DNA of 64,000 bases, from contig JAQIIU010000003.1 in the NCBI GenBank assembly GCA_036946625.1, positions 1,377,001 to 1,441,000 of the forward strand. The letters are read 5' to 3'. The notes beneath the pieces are model-generated. The model did no database searches. It worked only from the letters and a program-made list of their open reading frames with translations, and was not told the origin of the DNA. Numbering within the stretch: the stretch's first letter is position 1; each line of letters opens with the position of its first letter. This stretch comes from Methylorubrum populi (lineage in GTDB: Bacteria > Pseudomonadota > Alphaproteobacteria > Rhizobiales > Beijerinckiaceae). Below, piece by piece: positions 1-9,094 of this stretch. A program made the translations under genes and the position numbers.

Positions 1-1
1 C

Positions 2-1621
2 ACGCCGCAATGGTTCATCGCCATGGACCGTCCGGTGGAGGCGCTCGGCAACCGCACCCTTCGCGAGACCGCGCTGCACGCCATCGAGGAGACGCAGTGG
101 GTTCCGCCGCAGGGAAAAAACCGCATCAACGGCATGGTCGCGGGTCGGCCCGATTGGGTGGTCTCGCGCCAGCGCGCCTGGGGCGTGCCGATCACGGTCT
201 TCGTCGAGCGCGAGACCGGCGCGGTGCTGCGCGACGAGGCGGTGAACGCGCGCATCGCGCAGGCCTTCGCGCAAGAGGGCGCCGATGCGTGGTTCGCCGA
301 CGGCGCCGCCGAGCGCTTCCTGGCCCCGGAGCACGACCCGGCCAAGTACGAAAAGGTGACCGACGTCCTCGACGTCTGGTTCGATTCCGGCTCGACCCAC
401 GCCTTCGTGCTGGACGACCCGCAGGCGTTTCCGGGACTCGCCGGCATCCGCCGCGCGGTCGATGGCGGCCCCGATCAGGTGATGTATCTCGAAGGCTCCG
501 ACCAGCACCGCGGCTGGTTCCAGTCCTCGCTGCTCGAATCCTGCGGCACCAAGGGCCGTGCGCCCTACGACGTGGTGCTCACCCACGGCTTCGTCCTCGA
601 CGCCCGGGGCGAGAAGATGTCGAAATCGCGCGGCAACGTCGTCGCGCCGCAGAACGTCATCAAGGAATCGGGCGCCGACATTTTGCGCCTTTGGGTCGCT
701 GCCGCCGATTACTCCGACGATCTGCGCATCGGGCCGGAGATCGTGAAGACCTTCGCCGAGACCTACCGCAAGCTGCGCAACTCGCTTCGCTGGATGCTCG
801 GCTCGCTCGCCCACCGGGTGCCCGGCGACGACGTGCCGTTCGCGCAGATGCCGGAACTGGAGCGCTTCATCCTGCATCGCCTCGCCCAACTCGACGGCGA
901 GATCCGCGAAGCCTACGCGGCCTACGACACCAAGCGGATCGTGGCGCTGCTCAACGGCTTCATGACCGGCGACCTCTCGGCCTTCTACTTCGACGTGCGC
1001 AAGGACGCGCTCTACTGCGACCCGATCTCCTCGGCGACGCGCCGCGCCGCGCTTCAGGTCATCGACGAGGCCTTCCGCCGGGTGACGATCTGGCTCGCGC
1101 CCGTGCTCGCCTTCACGGCGGAGGAGGCGTGGCTCGACCGCTACCCGTCGCAGGACGGCTCGGTGCATCTCCAGACCCTGCCGGACACCCCCGCGGAATG
1201 GCGCGACGACGCGCTCGCCGCCCGCTGGCAGAAGGTGCGCAAGGTCCGCCGCGTCGTCACCGGGGCGCTCGAGATCGAGCGCGCGGCCAAGCGCATCGGC
1301 GCCGGCCTGGAGGCGGCCCCGACCGTCTATGTCGCCGATCCCGACCTGCTCGGGGCGCTCGACGGCGTCGATTTCGCGGACGTGTGCATCACCTCGGCGA
1401 TCACCGTGCGCGCGGGCGAGGGCCCGGCCGGGGCCTTTCGCCTCGACGAGGTGAAGGGCGTGGCCGTGGTGCCGGAGCGGGCCGAGGGCACCAAATGCGC
1501 CCGCTCCTGGCGGGTGACGCCGGCGGTCGGCAGCGATCCCGACTATCCCGAGGTGACCCCGCGGGACGCGCGGGCCCTGCGGGAGTGGGACGCGGCGCAT
1601 CCGGGCGCGGGGGCGGTGTGA
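2..1621 (+). CDS. ileS: isoleucyl-tRNA synthetase, C-terminal part (5' end outside window)
   Basis: Class I aminoacyl-tRNA synthetase charging tRNA-Ile in the cytoplasm. The window opens inside the gene; 539 residues and the TGA stop are present. Visible are the WFDSGSTH segment of the catalytic core, the KMSKS loop (about residues 205-209 of this fragment) that stabilises the adenylate transition state, the helical anticodon-binding domain, and a C-terminal KCARSW stretch where the family carries its zinc ribbon. The HIGH motif and editing domain must lie upstream. The stop overlaps the GTG start of lspA (GTGA), so the two genes are translationally coupled. The ileS-lspA order is common in proteobacteria. 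Confidence 0.97.
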   Translation, partial: TPQWFIAMDRPVEALGNRTLRETALHAIEETQWVPPQGKNRINGMVAGRPDWVVSRQRAWGVPITVFVERETGAVLRDEAVNARIAQAFAQEGADAWFADGAAERFLAPEHDPAKYEKVTDVLDVWFDSGSTHAFVLDDPQAFPGLAGIRRAVDGGPDQVMYLEGSDQHRGWFQSSLLESCGTKGRAPYDVVLTHGFVLDARGEKMSKSRGNVVAPQNVIKESGADILRLWVAAADYSDDLRIGPEIVKTFAETYRKLRNSLRWMLGSLAHRVPGDDVPFAQMPELERFILHRLAQLDGEIREAYAAYDTKRIVALLNGFMTGDLSAFYFDVRKDALYCDPISSATRRAALQVIDEAFRRVTIWLAPVLAFTAEEAWLDRYPSQDGSVHLQTLPDTPAEWRDDALAARWQKVRKVRRVVTGALEIERAAKRIGAGLEAAPTVYVADPDLLGALDGVDFADVCITSAITVRAGEGPAGAFRLDEVKGVAVVPERAEGTKCARSWRVTPAVGSDPDYPEVTPRDARALREWDAAHPGAGAV

Positions 1622-2145
1622 CCCCCTTCCGCTCCGGCCTCGCCGCCCTGCTCGCCACGCTGGTCCTCGACCAAGCCTCCAAGCTCTGGCTCCATCTCGG
1701 CACCGATCTCGTGATGACCCAGCCCTGGCGGCTGGGGCCGTTCGCCGACTTCGTCGTGGTCTGGAATCGGGGCGTGTCCTACGGTCTGTTCCAGCAGGAG
1801 GGCGGGCTCGGGCGCTGGCTGCTGGTCGCGCTGTCGCTGGCCGCCGCCGTCGGCCTGTCGGCGTGGATGCTCCGGGCCGGCTCGCGGTTCCTGGCGGTGG
1901 CCCTCGGCCTCATCGTCGGCGGCGCGCTCGGCAACGCCATCGACCGGGCAGCCTACGGCGCGGTGTTCGATTTCGTCCACCTCCATGCCGGAGCGTGGTC
2001 CTGGTACGTGTTCAACGTGGCCGATGCGGCCATCGTCGCGGGTGTGATCGGCCTCCTGCTCGACAGCCTGCGCCCGAGTCCGAGTCCGGTTGCGCGCGCA
2101 CCGCGGGCGGACGTTTCCGAGGGGCGGGATCGCCCCCGGTCTTGA
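1618..2145 (+). CDS. lspA: lipoprotein signal peptidase II
   Basis: Inner-membrane aspartyl peptidase (family A8) that removes the signal peptide from diacylglyceryl prolipoproteins. The 175-aa length and four hydrophobic segments fit the family. Conserved aspartates sit in NAIDR (D109), VFDFVH (D118) and FNVADAAI (D136); by family knowledge the last two are the catalytic pair. The GTG start at 1618 overlaps the ileS stop. The frame stays open far upstream antisense to nothing meaningful, so the true start is set by the overlap and by the family N terminus. The last 25 residues are a polar, Arg/Pro-rich tail. Confidence 0.95.
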   Translation: MTPFRSGLAALLATLVLDQASKLWLHLGTDLVMTQPWRLGPFADFVVVWNRGVSYGLFQQEGGLGRWLLVALSLAAAVGLSAWMLRAGSRFLAVALGLIVGGALGNAIDRAAYGAVFDFVHLHAGAWSWYVFNVADAAIVAGVIGLLLDSLRPSPSPVARAPRADVSEGRDRPRS

Positions 2146-2340
2146 GGCGCGGGGCGGCGGCCCCGCGTCGAGGCGCCATACCTTCGCCCGAAACCCGGCT
2201 CACCTCGGTTTCGGAGGGCCCGGCACAACGATTCTCGAGCGATCGTCATCCGGCCGACTCCCGGCAAAACGGGGGCGGGGCCGGCCCGAAGCCACGACCG
2301 GCGAAAGGTCGTCGGGAACGAAAGCCCTGGGGAACACGGC

Positions 2341-3030
2341 ATGAGTGGGCGGCGCAGCTTCTTTCGGACGCAAGGGTGGGTCCACCGTCTGGCCCTCGGA
2401 GCCGTGCTGCTGCCGGGCCTCGCCGGCGCGGCCCGCGCCGAGGGCGAGTTCATGCGCGACACGCTGAGCAATCTCGGACTGATCGAGCCGGACCGGCCGG
2501 CCATCACCTACCGCGAGCGGGCGCCCCTCGCGATGCCGCCCAAGGCCGGCCGCGGCGACGATCTCACGGCCGGGCTGCCCATGCCCCGCACCCGGCAGGC
2601 CGATCCGGCCTGGCCGAAGGATCCGGAGGTGATCCAGCGCGAGCGCGCCGCGGTCGACGCCAAGAAGCCGATCGTGCGCGGCGCCCAAGGGCGCATGAAC
2701 GACAACAACGAGACCCTCTCGGTCTACGAGATGGATGCGGGCCGCCGCGCCGGTGCCGGCGCGCTCACCGGGCCGGCGAACGCCCCCGGCGAGGGCGACA
2801 CCCGCGACTCGACCTGGCTCAACCCGTTCGAACTCCTGAAGGGCAAGGCCGAGAAGACCGAGCCGGCCCTGGTCGAGCCCGATCGCGATGCGCTCACCGA
2901 TCCGCCCACCGGCTACCGCAAGGCGCCGATCAAGGTGGCCAAGCCGCAAGGCGGTCCGGTCGGCGGTCCGATCAGCGACAGGGACGAAGCCGATCCGCGT
3001 GCCTATATGAGGGCTTCGTCCGGGCGCTGA
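2341..3030 (+). CDS. exported DUF3035-like protein
   Basis: A 229-aa protein with an N-terminal signal peptide (hydrophobic residues about 15-33, ending in an Ala-rich AARA cleavage region). No lipobox cysteine is evident despite lspA lying just upstream. The mature part is low in hydrophobicity and rich in Pro, Asp and Lys, with the pattern of a RAPLxMPP motif followed by an LPMPRT segment seen in DUF3035 proteins, some of which are reported as BAM-complex accessory subunits. The position between lspA and an M16 peptidase pair is typical for Rhizobiales. Function is unproven; periplasmic location is inferred from the signal peptide. Confidence 0.75.
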   Translation: MSGRRSFFRTQGWVHRLALGAVLLPGLAGAARAEGEFMRDTLSNLGLIEPDRPAITYRERAPLAMPPKAGRGDDLTAGLPMPRTRQADPAWPKDPEVIQRERAAVDAKKPIVRGAQGRMNDNNETLSVYEMDAGRRAGAGALTGPANAPGEGDTRDSTWLNPFELLKGKAEKTEPALVEPDRDALTDPPTGYRKAPIKVAKPQGGPVGGPISDRDEADPRAYMRASSGR

Positions 3031-3240
3031 GACCGGCTTGTCCCGCGGTGAGGCCGGCCGTTCCCCGTGCGGCCGGCGAGGCCGCCGGAAATTCGGCCGG
3101 GCATTCGGACGAGCCGTGACCGTGCGGACACGCCGCGCGGTACGGGATTTGCCACCGGCATCCGATCTCGGAACAATGCCGGGACTTTTTGGGACGGAAA
3201 GCGCGGACGGGCGGAAGGGCCACCGCATAAGGACAGCAGG

Positions 3241-4623
3241 ATGCACCTCTACCGGAAGGCCATCGCTCCCGTCGGACCGCAGCGAGGCCTCAATCACGCC
3301 GGCCGCGTGGACGCCGCCCCGTTCGGGCGCTCCGAGGCCGGTGGGCCGGAGGTCTCCGCCTTCGTGCTCGACAACGGGCTCGACGTGGTGGTGGTGCCCG
3401 ATCACCGGGCGCCGGTCGCGACCCACATGATCTGGTACCGCAACGGCTCGGCCGACGATCCGATCGGCCGGTCCGGCATCGCCCACTTCCTCGAACACCT
3501 GATGTTCAAGGGCACGGAGCGGCACCCGGCCGGTGCCTTCTCCAAGGCGGTCTCGTCGCTGGGCGGCCAGGAGAACGCGTTCACCAGCTACGACTACACC
3601 GCCTATTTCCAGCGCGTCGCCCGCGACCACCTCTCGACGATGATGGCCTTCGAGGCCGACCGGATGAGCGGCCTCGTGCTCGACGATGCCGTGGTGGCGC
3701 CCGAGCGCGACGTGGTGCTGGAGGAGCGCCGGATGCGGGTCGAGACCGACCCGTCCGCCCAGCTCTCCGAGGCGATGGCCGCCTCGCTGTTCGTGCACCA
3801 TCCCTACGGCATCCCGATCATCGGCTGGATGCACGAGATCGAGGAACTGAACCGCACCCACGCGATCGACTACTACAAACGCTTCTACACCCCCGAGAAC
3901 GCCATCCTCGTGGTCGCCGGCGACGTGACGCCCGACGAGGTGCGGCGCTTGGCCGAGGACACCTACGGCCGGGTGGCGCCGCAGGGCGCGCGGCCCGTGC
4001 GGGGGCGCCCGCGCGAGCCCGATCCGCGGGCGATGCGCCGCATCGCGGTCGCCGACCCGAAGGTCGAGCAGCCGACCTTCCAGCGGCTCTATCTCACCCC
4101 CTCCTGCATGACCGCCCGCGACGGCGAGGGCCACGCGCTCGAACTGCTCGCCGAGGTGATCGGCGGCGGCGCGACCTCGTTCCTCTACCGCAAGCTGGTG
4201 CTGGAGATGGGCGTCGCGGTGAATGCCGGCGCCTGGTACATGGGCTCGGCCATCGACGACACGCGCTTCGCCGTCTACGCCGTGCCGGCCGAGGGCGTGA
4301 CCCTGGAGGCCCTGGAGGAGCACGTCGACCGCGTGCTGCGCCGCGCCCCCGAGGCGCTCGACCCGGAGGCGATCGAGCGGGCCAAGATCCGGCTCGTGGC
4401 CGAGACGGTCTACTCCTCCGATTCGCAGAGCTCGCTCGCCCGCATCTACGGCTCGGCGCTCGCCATCGGCGAGACCGTCGAGGAGGTGCGCCGCTGGCCC
4501 GCCGAGATCGAGGCGGTCACCCGCGAGCGTCTGGTGGCGGTCGCCGCCCGCTACCTCGTGCCCGCCCGCTCGGTGACCGGCTACCTCACCAAGGCCCGCG
4601 AGACCGGACTCTCCGCCGCCTGA
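3241..4623 (+). CDS. M16 zinc peptidase, catalytic subunit
   Basis: Inverzincin-type zinc metallopeptidase of 460 aa, M16B size. The HFLEH motif (residues 82-86) supplies two zinc-binding histidines and the catalytic Glu; the third ligand is probably in the downstream VLEERRM segment. ATG 3241 is chosen because AAGGA lies just upstream; longer in-frame starts would add an Arg-rich stretch. No signal peptide is seen. It is followed by a second M16 gene without the zinc motif, so the two probably form a heterodimer. In Methylorubrum extorquens a two-component M16 protease (PqqF/PqqG) processes the PQQ precursor; this pair could be that one or the generic alphaproteobacterial pair found at this locus in species without PQQ. 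Confidence 0.9.
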   Translation: MHLYRKAIAPVGPQRGLNHAGRVDAAPFGRSEAGGPEVSAFVLDNGLDVVVVPDHRAPVATHMIWYRNGSADDPIGRSGIAHFLEHLMFKGTERHPAGAFSKAVSSLGGQENAFTSYDYTAYFQRVARDHLSTMMAFEADRMSGLVLDDAVVAPERDVVLEERRMRVETDPSAQLSEAMAASLFVHHPYGIPIIGWMHEIEELNRTHAIDYYKRFYTPENAILVVAGDVTPDEVRRLAEDTYGRVAPQGARPVRGRPREPDPRAMRRIAVADPKVEQPTFQRLYLTPSCMTARDGEGHALELLAEVIGGGATSFLYRKLVLEMGVAVNAGAWYMGSAIDDTRFAVYAVPAEGVTLEALEEHVDRVLRRAPEALDPEAIERAKIRLVAETVYSSDSQSSLARIYGSALAIGETVEEVRRWPAEIEAVTRERLVAVAARYLVPARSVTGYLTKARETGLSAA

Positions 4624-4696
4624 GGGCGATCCCGTTTCTTCGCGTCGCCCGATGCCGGCGGCGCCGTTTGCGAAAAGACGCTTTGAGGAATTTCCG

Positions 4697-5980
4697 ATGA
4701 ATCTCGCCGAGACCGGCACCCGACCTGCGACCTCGCCGACCCAGGCGCTGCCGCTGGCGGCCGCCCCCGGCATCGAGGCCTGGCACGTCGCCTCGCCGGT
4801 GGTGCCGATGATCGCGCTCTCCTTCACCTTCGAGGGCGGCGCGGCACAGGATGCGGAAGGCAAGGCGGGCACCGCGCAGATGATGGCGCGCCTGCTCGAC
4901 GAGGGCGCGGGCGACCTCGATTCCGACGCGTTCCAAGAGGCGCTGGCGGCCCGCGCGATCGAGCTGAGCTTCCACACCGGTCCCGATTCCATCGGCGGCT
5001 CGCTGAAGACTCTGGTGACGCATGCCGACGAGGCGATCCGCCTGCTCGCTCTCGCGCTCGCCGAACCCCGCTTCGATCAAGCCGCCATCGAGCGGGTGCG
5101 GGCGCAGATGATCGCCAGCCTGCGCTACCAGCAGAACGATCCCGGCGTGCTCGCCTCCCGCCGCTACTTCCGCGAGGCGTTCCCGGGCCACGCCTACGGC
5201 CGGCCCTCGGCCGGCACGGTCGAGAGCCTGTCGGCCATCACCCGCGACGACCTCGTGGCCCTGCACCGGGCCGTGATCGGCCGCGGCGGCCTCAAGGTCG
5301 CGGCGGTCGGCGCCTTCGACGAAGAAGCGATCACCGGCATGGTGGCGCGCGCCTTCGGCGGCCTGCCCGAGGCCGGCCCGCTGAAGCCCGTGCCGCCGAC
5401 CGCGATCCACGAGCTCGGCCGGCGCATCGTCGTCGATCTCGACGTGCCGCAATCGGTGATCCGCTTCGGCCTGCCGGGCGTGGCGTGGCGCGACCCCGAC
5501 TTCATCCCGGCCTACGTGCTCAACCACATCTTGGGGGGCGGCGCCTTCACCTCGCGCCTGTTCCAGGAGGTGCGCGAGAAGCGGGGACTGGCCTACTCGG
5601 TCGGCACCTCGCTGACCTCGCACCGGGCCGTCGCCATGACCTGGGGCTACACCGCCACCAAGAACGAGCGCGTCGGGGAAGCCCTCGACGTGATCGGCGA
5701 GGAGATCCACCGCCTCATCGCCGACGGCCCCTGCGACGAGGAACTGCAGAAGGCCAAGGACTACCTCACCGGCTCCTACGCGCTCGGCTTCGACACCTCG
5801 ACCAAGATCGCCAACCAACTGGTGCAGATCGCCTTCGAGGGCTTGGGCATGGACTACATCGCCCGCCGCAACGACCTCGTGGCGAGCGTGACCCAGGCCG
5901 ACATCCGCCGGGCCGGCGCCCGCACGCTGGGCGACGGCCGGATGCTGGTGGTCGCCGCCGGGCGGCCGACGAGGCTGTAG
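4697..5980 (+). CDS. M16 peptidase-like partner lacking the zinc motif
   Basis: A 427-aa M16B-fold protein without HxxEH. It keeps the REKRGLAYSV segment, whose Arg and Tyr bind substrate in the C-terminal half of M16 enzymes. The upstream partner lacks that Tyr, so the two chains look complementary: one carries zinc chemistry, the other the R/Y pair. ATG 4697 has GAGGA at 4685-4689 with good spacing, while the upstream ATG at 4652 adds a basic stretch with no homology feature. It lies 73 bp after the catalytic subunit and is followed by a strong terminator. A PqqG-like role is possible but not shown. Confidence 0.88.
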   Translation: MNLAETGTRPATSPTQALPLAAAPGIEAWHVASPVVPMIALSFTFEGGAAQDAEGKAGTAQMMARLLDEGAGDLDSDAFQEALAARAIELSFHTGPDSIGGSLKTLVTHADEAIRLLALALAEPRFDQAAIERVRAQMIASLRYQQNDPGVLASRRYFREAFPGHAYGRPSAGTVESLSAITRDDLVALHRAVIGRGGLKVAAVGAFDEEAITGMVARAFGGLPEAGPLKPVPPTAIHELGRRIVVDLDVPQSVIRFGLPGVAWRDPDFIPAYVLNHILGGGAFTSRLFQEVREKRGLAYSVGTSLTSHRAVAMTWGYTATKNERVGEALDVIGEEIHRLIADGPCDEELQKAKDYLTGSYALGFDTSTKIANQLVQIAFEGLGMDYIARRNDLVASVTQADIRRAGARTLGDGRMLVVAAGRPTRL

Positions 5981-6008
5981 GCGATTTTTTTCGAAACGGG
6001 TCTGGATC

Positions 6009-6043
6009 GGGCCGGCACGCGGGAACGCGTGGCCGGCCTTTTC
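6009..6043 (+). terminator. Rho-independent terminator after the M16 pair
   Basis: GC-rich hairpin with the arms GGGCCGGCACGCG and CGCGTGGCCGGCC around a GGAA loop (one bulge), followed by TTTT. It lies about 30 bp after the M16 partner stop codon and probably ends the ileS-to-M16 transcript. Confidence 0.8.
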
Positions 6044-6106
6044 ATGAGCAAGGGCCTGATTGGTGTGTATCGTTGTGTATATGTCGATTGCGTGCGGTTT
6101 CGGGTG

Positions 6107-6369
6107 CTAAATAGAAATTCGCTATCTGAACGAGCACAGCGTCACGCATATGCCCGCCGTGGTTTCATTCGCCAGGGTCCGCGCAGCCGGTGGCAACTGA
6201 TACGATATCCGGTTGATGACTTCGGCCTGTCCTGCGTCCTTGCGAGGCGAAGCCGTGGCAAACCAGGGCGCGCCCTTTCCGGACCTGTCGCGCCCTGGAT
6301 CGCTTCGCGGCCGCTCGCGATGACGGAGGGGGGCGAAACCCGAAGCGATCAATCGGAAACGGTATGAGA
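6107..6369. repeat. repeat family B, copy 1 (core in orientation 1)
   Basis: An element with a second copy at 9992-10254. A left arm of 91 bp (6107-6197, starting CTAAATAGAAA) is collinear in both copies. A 170-bp core (6198-6367) follows, bounded by imperfect inverted repeats beginning TGATACGATATCCGG on the left and TCATACCGTTTCCG on the complement of the right. The core of copy 2 is the reverse complement of this core while the left arms agree. Short antisense and sense reading frames across it carry no recognisable protein. The rest of 5981-6453 holds only the terminator above. Confidence 0.85.
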
Positions 6370-6453
6370 CCTCTGCCGGACGATCCGGAGAGATCGACAA
6401 CGTGAGGCTTGGGCACTGAGGGCAGCGGAAATGCGGGCTGTCGGAGACCTCTC

Positions 6454-6657
6454 GTGTCACATCGCAAGAAGGAAACGCGCGACCTCATCGCCCGGCTGCG
6501 CGACGATGGATGGATCGTTGCCCGAAAAGGTCCCGGCGACCATGTACCAGTACAGACATCCCACGAAGCCGGGGGGGTAACGCTGGATACGGGGCGCCGT
6601 GAGCAGGCTCCGGGCACGCTCCGCAGCATCGACCGGCAGGCGGGTTGGGACTGGTGA
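6454..6657 (+). pseudogene. hicA: HicA-like mRNA interferase remnant with internally shifted segment
   Basis: The 67-aa frame from GTG 6454 (GGAG at 6443-6446) resembles HicA toxins, small double-stranded-RNA-binding-fold ribonucleases. The N terminus (RDLIARLRDDGW), the DH histidine region and the C terminus (GTLRSIDRQAGW) fit. Between them the expected QYRHPTKPG stretch is encoded one frame over: a one-base gain near 6547 and a one-base loss in the G-run at 6571-6577 compensate, so about ten residues read VPVQTSHEAG instead. The following hicB is truncated and frameshifted, so this is called a decayed module although the toxin frame is open. Confidence 0.7.
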
Positions 6658-6689
6658 GAGCGGGGCCGCTTCGAGGCGCGGGAGAGGGA

Positions 6690-6963
6690 AACCTCGGTGG
6701 CTTGGTGGAGGACGGTGAGCCGGTGCCGCGGGCGCGTTCGCTCGAAGAACTGCGCGGCGATCCGGTCTTCGTCGGGGACGGCCGGGACGCGATGATCGGC
6801 CTGATCGAGGTCGATTTGCCAGGGCGCGCCGTGCGGTGTGAACATCTCGGTGGAAGAGAGCCTGCTCAAGCGCATCGACCGCGCAGCCGAGGCCGCCGGC
6901 GAGAGCCGATCCGGCTTTCTGGCCCAGGCCGCCAAGGCGCGGCTGACCTCCATGGTGGCGTGA
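6690..6963 (+). pseudogene. hicB: HicB-like antitoxin remnant, N-terminally deleted and frameshifted
   Basis: From about 6690 the reading GLVEDGEPVPRARSLEEL matches the middle of HicB antitoxins. The roughly 50-residue N-terminal half is absent: only about 35 bp separate it from the hicA stop. At about 6837 one extra T breaks the frame; past it another frame reads NISVEESLLKRIDRAAEAAG and on to the TGA at 6961-6963, the expected DNA-binding C-terminal domain. No start codon with a ribosome site was found. With the altered hicA this is a dead or dying type II toxin-antitoxin locus. Confidence 0.75.
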
Positions 6964-7056
6964 GCCCGGGAACTCGACGCCTCTCGCTCCCCTTGGGTCC
7001 ACCGCCTGACGTCCTATCTGGTGCCCGAACCCGCTTCCCGCGCGAGGCCTCAAGCG

Positions 7057-7989
7057 ATGCAGCTCACCGGACTCCACCACGTCACCGCCGTCACGGCGCG
7101 GGCGGCCGACAACCTCGCCTTCTACACCCGCGTGCTGGGGCTGCGCTTCGTCAAGAAGACCGTCAATCAGGACGACGTCTCGGCCTACCACCTGTTCTAT
7201 GCCGACGGCCGGGCCTCGCCGGGCACCGACCTCACCTTCTTCGACTGGCCGGCGCCCGCCGAGCGGCGCGGCACCGACAGCATCTCGCGCACCATGTTCC
7301 GCGTCGCCGGGGCGGGGGCGTTCGACTGGTGGCGCGAGCATCTCGCCCGGCAGGGCGTGGCGCATCATCCGGCGATCGAGCGGGACGGGCGCCTGACCCT
7401 CGACTTCGAGGACGGCGAGGGCCAGCGCCTCGGCCTCGTGGACGATGGCGGCGTCGGCGAGGCGCATCCGTGGGCGGGCAGCCCCGTGCCGCCCGGGCAC
7501 CAGATCCGCGGGCTGGGGCCCATCCGCCTCACCGTCGCGCAGCCCGAGCGCACCGAGGCCGTGCTGACGCAAGTCCTGGGATTCCGGCGTGCCCGCACCT
7601 TCGAGCTGCCCGAGGGCGCGGTGAGCGTGTTCGAGACCGGCGCGGGCGGCCCGGCCGCGGAGGTCCAGCTTCTCGAGGGCACGGGGGCGCAGGCCCGCCC
7701 CGGCGCGGGCGGCGTCCACCACGTCGCCTTCCGCATCCCGGATGCCGATTACGAGGCCTGGGCCGACCGCCTGAAGCAGCGCCGGGTGCCGTCGAGCGGC
7801 CCGGTCGACCGCTACTATTTCCGCAGCCTGTATTTCCGCGAGCCGAACGGCATCCTGTTCGAGATCGCCACCGACGGGCCGGGCTTCGCCACCGACGAGT
7901 CGATGGAGCGCTTGGGCGAGCGCCTCGCCCTGCCGCCCTTCCTCGAACCGCGCCGGGCCGAGATCGAGGCGGGGCTGAAGCCGCTGTGA
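7057..7989 (+). CDS. VOC-family ring-cleaving dioxygenase / glyoxalase-like protein
   Basis: A 310-aa protein of two vicinal-oxygen-chelate modules. Module 1 begins GLHHVTAVT and module 2 carries GVHHVAFRI; such histidines and a later Glu ([11 protein letters not shown]) are the usual metal ligands. The pattern matches the MhqO-type ring-cleaving dioxygenases linked in other bacteria to quinone or catechol stress. ATG 7057 is preferred over GTG 7021 because GAGG lies 9 bp upstream and family members start [10 protein letters not shown]. The substrate cannot be read from sequence. It stands alone between the hicAB remnant and fpr, with no nearby aromatic-degradation genes. Confidence 0.85.
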   Translation: MQLTGLHHVTAVTARAADNLAFYTRVLGLRFVKKTVNQDDVSAYHLFYADGRASPGTDLTFFDWPAPAERRGTDSISRTMFRVAGAGAFDWWREHLARQGVAHHPAIERDGRLTLDFEDGEGQRLGLVDDGGVGEAHPWAGSPVPPGHQIRGLGPIRLTVAQPERTEAVLTQVLGFRRARTFELPEGAVSVFETGAGGPAAEVQLLEGTGAQARPGAGGVHHVAFRIPDADYEAWADRLKQRRVPSSGPVDRYYFRSLYFREPNGILFEIATDGPGFATDESMERLGERLALPPFLEPRRAEIEAGLKPL

Positions 7990-8158
7990 CCCGGCACCTC
8001 GATGCGCGCGGCCCGGGTCGGCCATGCGTCGGAATCAAGAAGAGTTCCAGGCAAAGTCACATTCCAACGGCTGTGGCAGCCCTGCGTCTTGACGCGGATG
8101 CTGCGCCTGCGAGAAGACCCCGCGTTCGACGCTGAGAGAATCGGGAAACCTGCGGCCG

Positions 8159-8932
8159 ATGAGCAAGTACAACGAGGAGCGCGTCCTCTCCGTCCATCAC
8201 TGGACCGACACGCTCTTCTCCTTCCGCACGACGCGCGATCCCTCGTTCCGCTTCCGCAACGGCGAGTTCACGATGATCGGCATCGAGGTCGAGGGCCGGC
8301 CGCTGCTGCGTGCCTACTCGGTGGTCTCGGCCAATTATGAGGAGGAACTGGAGTTCTTCTCCATCAAGGTGCCGAACGGCCCGCTCACCTCGAAGCTCCA
8401 GCACCTCAAGGTCGGCGACCCGATCATGGTCGGCAAGAAGCCGACCGGCACGCTGGTGCTCGACAACCTCCTGCCGGGAAAGAACCTCTACCTGCTCGGC
8501 ACCGGCACGGGGCTCGCCCCCTTCCTGTCGATCATCAAGGACCCGGAGACCTACGACCGTTTCGAGAAGGTCGTGCTGGTCCACGGCTGCCGTCAGGTGC
8601 AGGAACTGGCCTACGGCGAGACCATCACCGAGACGCTCCCGAAACACGAGTTCCTCGGCGAGACGATCGCCAGCCAGTTGATCTACTACCCGACGGTGAC
8701 TCGCGAGCCGTTCCGCAACCGCGGCCGCATCACCGACCTGATGACCTCGGGCAAGCTCTTTTCCGACATCGGCCTGCCGGAGATGGACATCGCGGCCGAC
8801 CGCTTCATGCTCTGCGGTTCGCCGGAGATGATCCGCGACACCCGCGAGATGCTCACCGGCCTCGGCTACGAGGAGGGCAACCACGGCGAGGCGGCCCACT
8901 ACGTGATCGAGAAGGCCTTCGTCGAGAAGTGA
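8159..8932 (+). CDS. fpr: ferredoxin--NADP+ reductase
   Basis: A 257-aa FAD flavoprotein of the bacterial subclass exchanging electrons between NADPH and ferredoxin or flavodoxin. The FAD domain shows RAYSVVSANYEEELEFF (the RxYS motif contacting flavin). The NADP domain carries GTGTGLAPF at about residue 114 and a C(G)SPEM region near residue 220. The C terminus is short and ends VEK, as in fpr enzymes. It is monocistronic with 169 bp of upstream sequence in which I saw no clear operator. The gene is followed by a REP-type palindrome. Confidence 0.93.
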   Translation: MSKYNEERVLSVHHWTDTLFSFRTTRDPSFRFRNGEFTMIGIEVEGRPLLRAYSVVSANYEEELEFFSIKVPNGPLTSKLQHLKVGDPIMVGKKPTGTLVLDNLLPGKNLYLLGTGTGLAPFLSIIKDPETYDRFEKVVLVHGCRQVQELAYGETITETLPKHEFLGETIASQLIYYPTVTREPFRNRGRITDLMTSGKLFSDIGLPEMDIAADRFMLCGSPEMIRDTREMLTGLGYEEGNHGEAAHYVIEKAFVEK

Positions 8933-8970
8933 GGTTTTTGAAGCTTCGTCGAAGAACGGCAGGCGTCGCG

Positions 8971-9053
8971 CTTCTGGATTGCTTCGGCTGAAGCCTCGCA
9001 AGGACGGTGAGGGGCATTCATGCCGTCATGGCGAGCGAAGCGAAGCCATCCGG
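8971..9053. repeat. REP-type palindromic repeat 1
   Basis: Starts CTTCTGGATTGCTTCGGCTG and ends with GAAGCGAAGCCATCCGG, two imperfectly complementary arms containing the GCGAGC/GATGACG-like modules that recur at 16215, 31528 and 51582. It lies between fpr and bioD and reaches almost to the bioD start. Confidence 0.7.
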
Positions 9054-9094
9054 GGAGCCGCGACGAGGCCGGGCGGAGCGCCGCCGCACCCGAT

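Noticed and set aside
10..2145. A single 711-aa frame spanning ileS and lspA
   Set aside because: The first 536 codons are an off-frame shadow of ileS; only the part from 1618 is lspA.
2200..4992. A 930-aa minus-strand frame opposite the M16 catalytic gene and its neighbours
   Set aside because: His/Gly/Val-rich antisense shadow of GC-rich genes, no domain motif or ribosome site.
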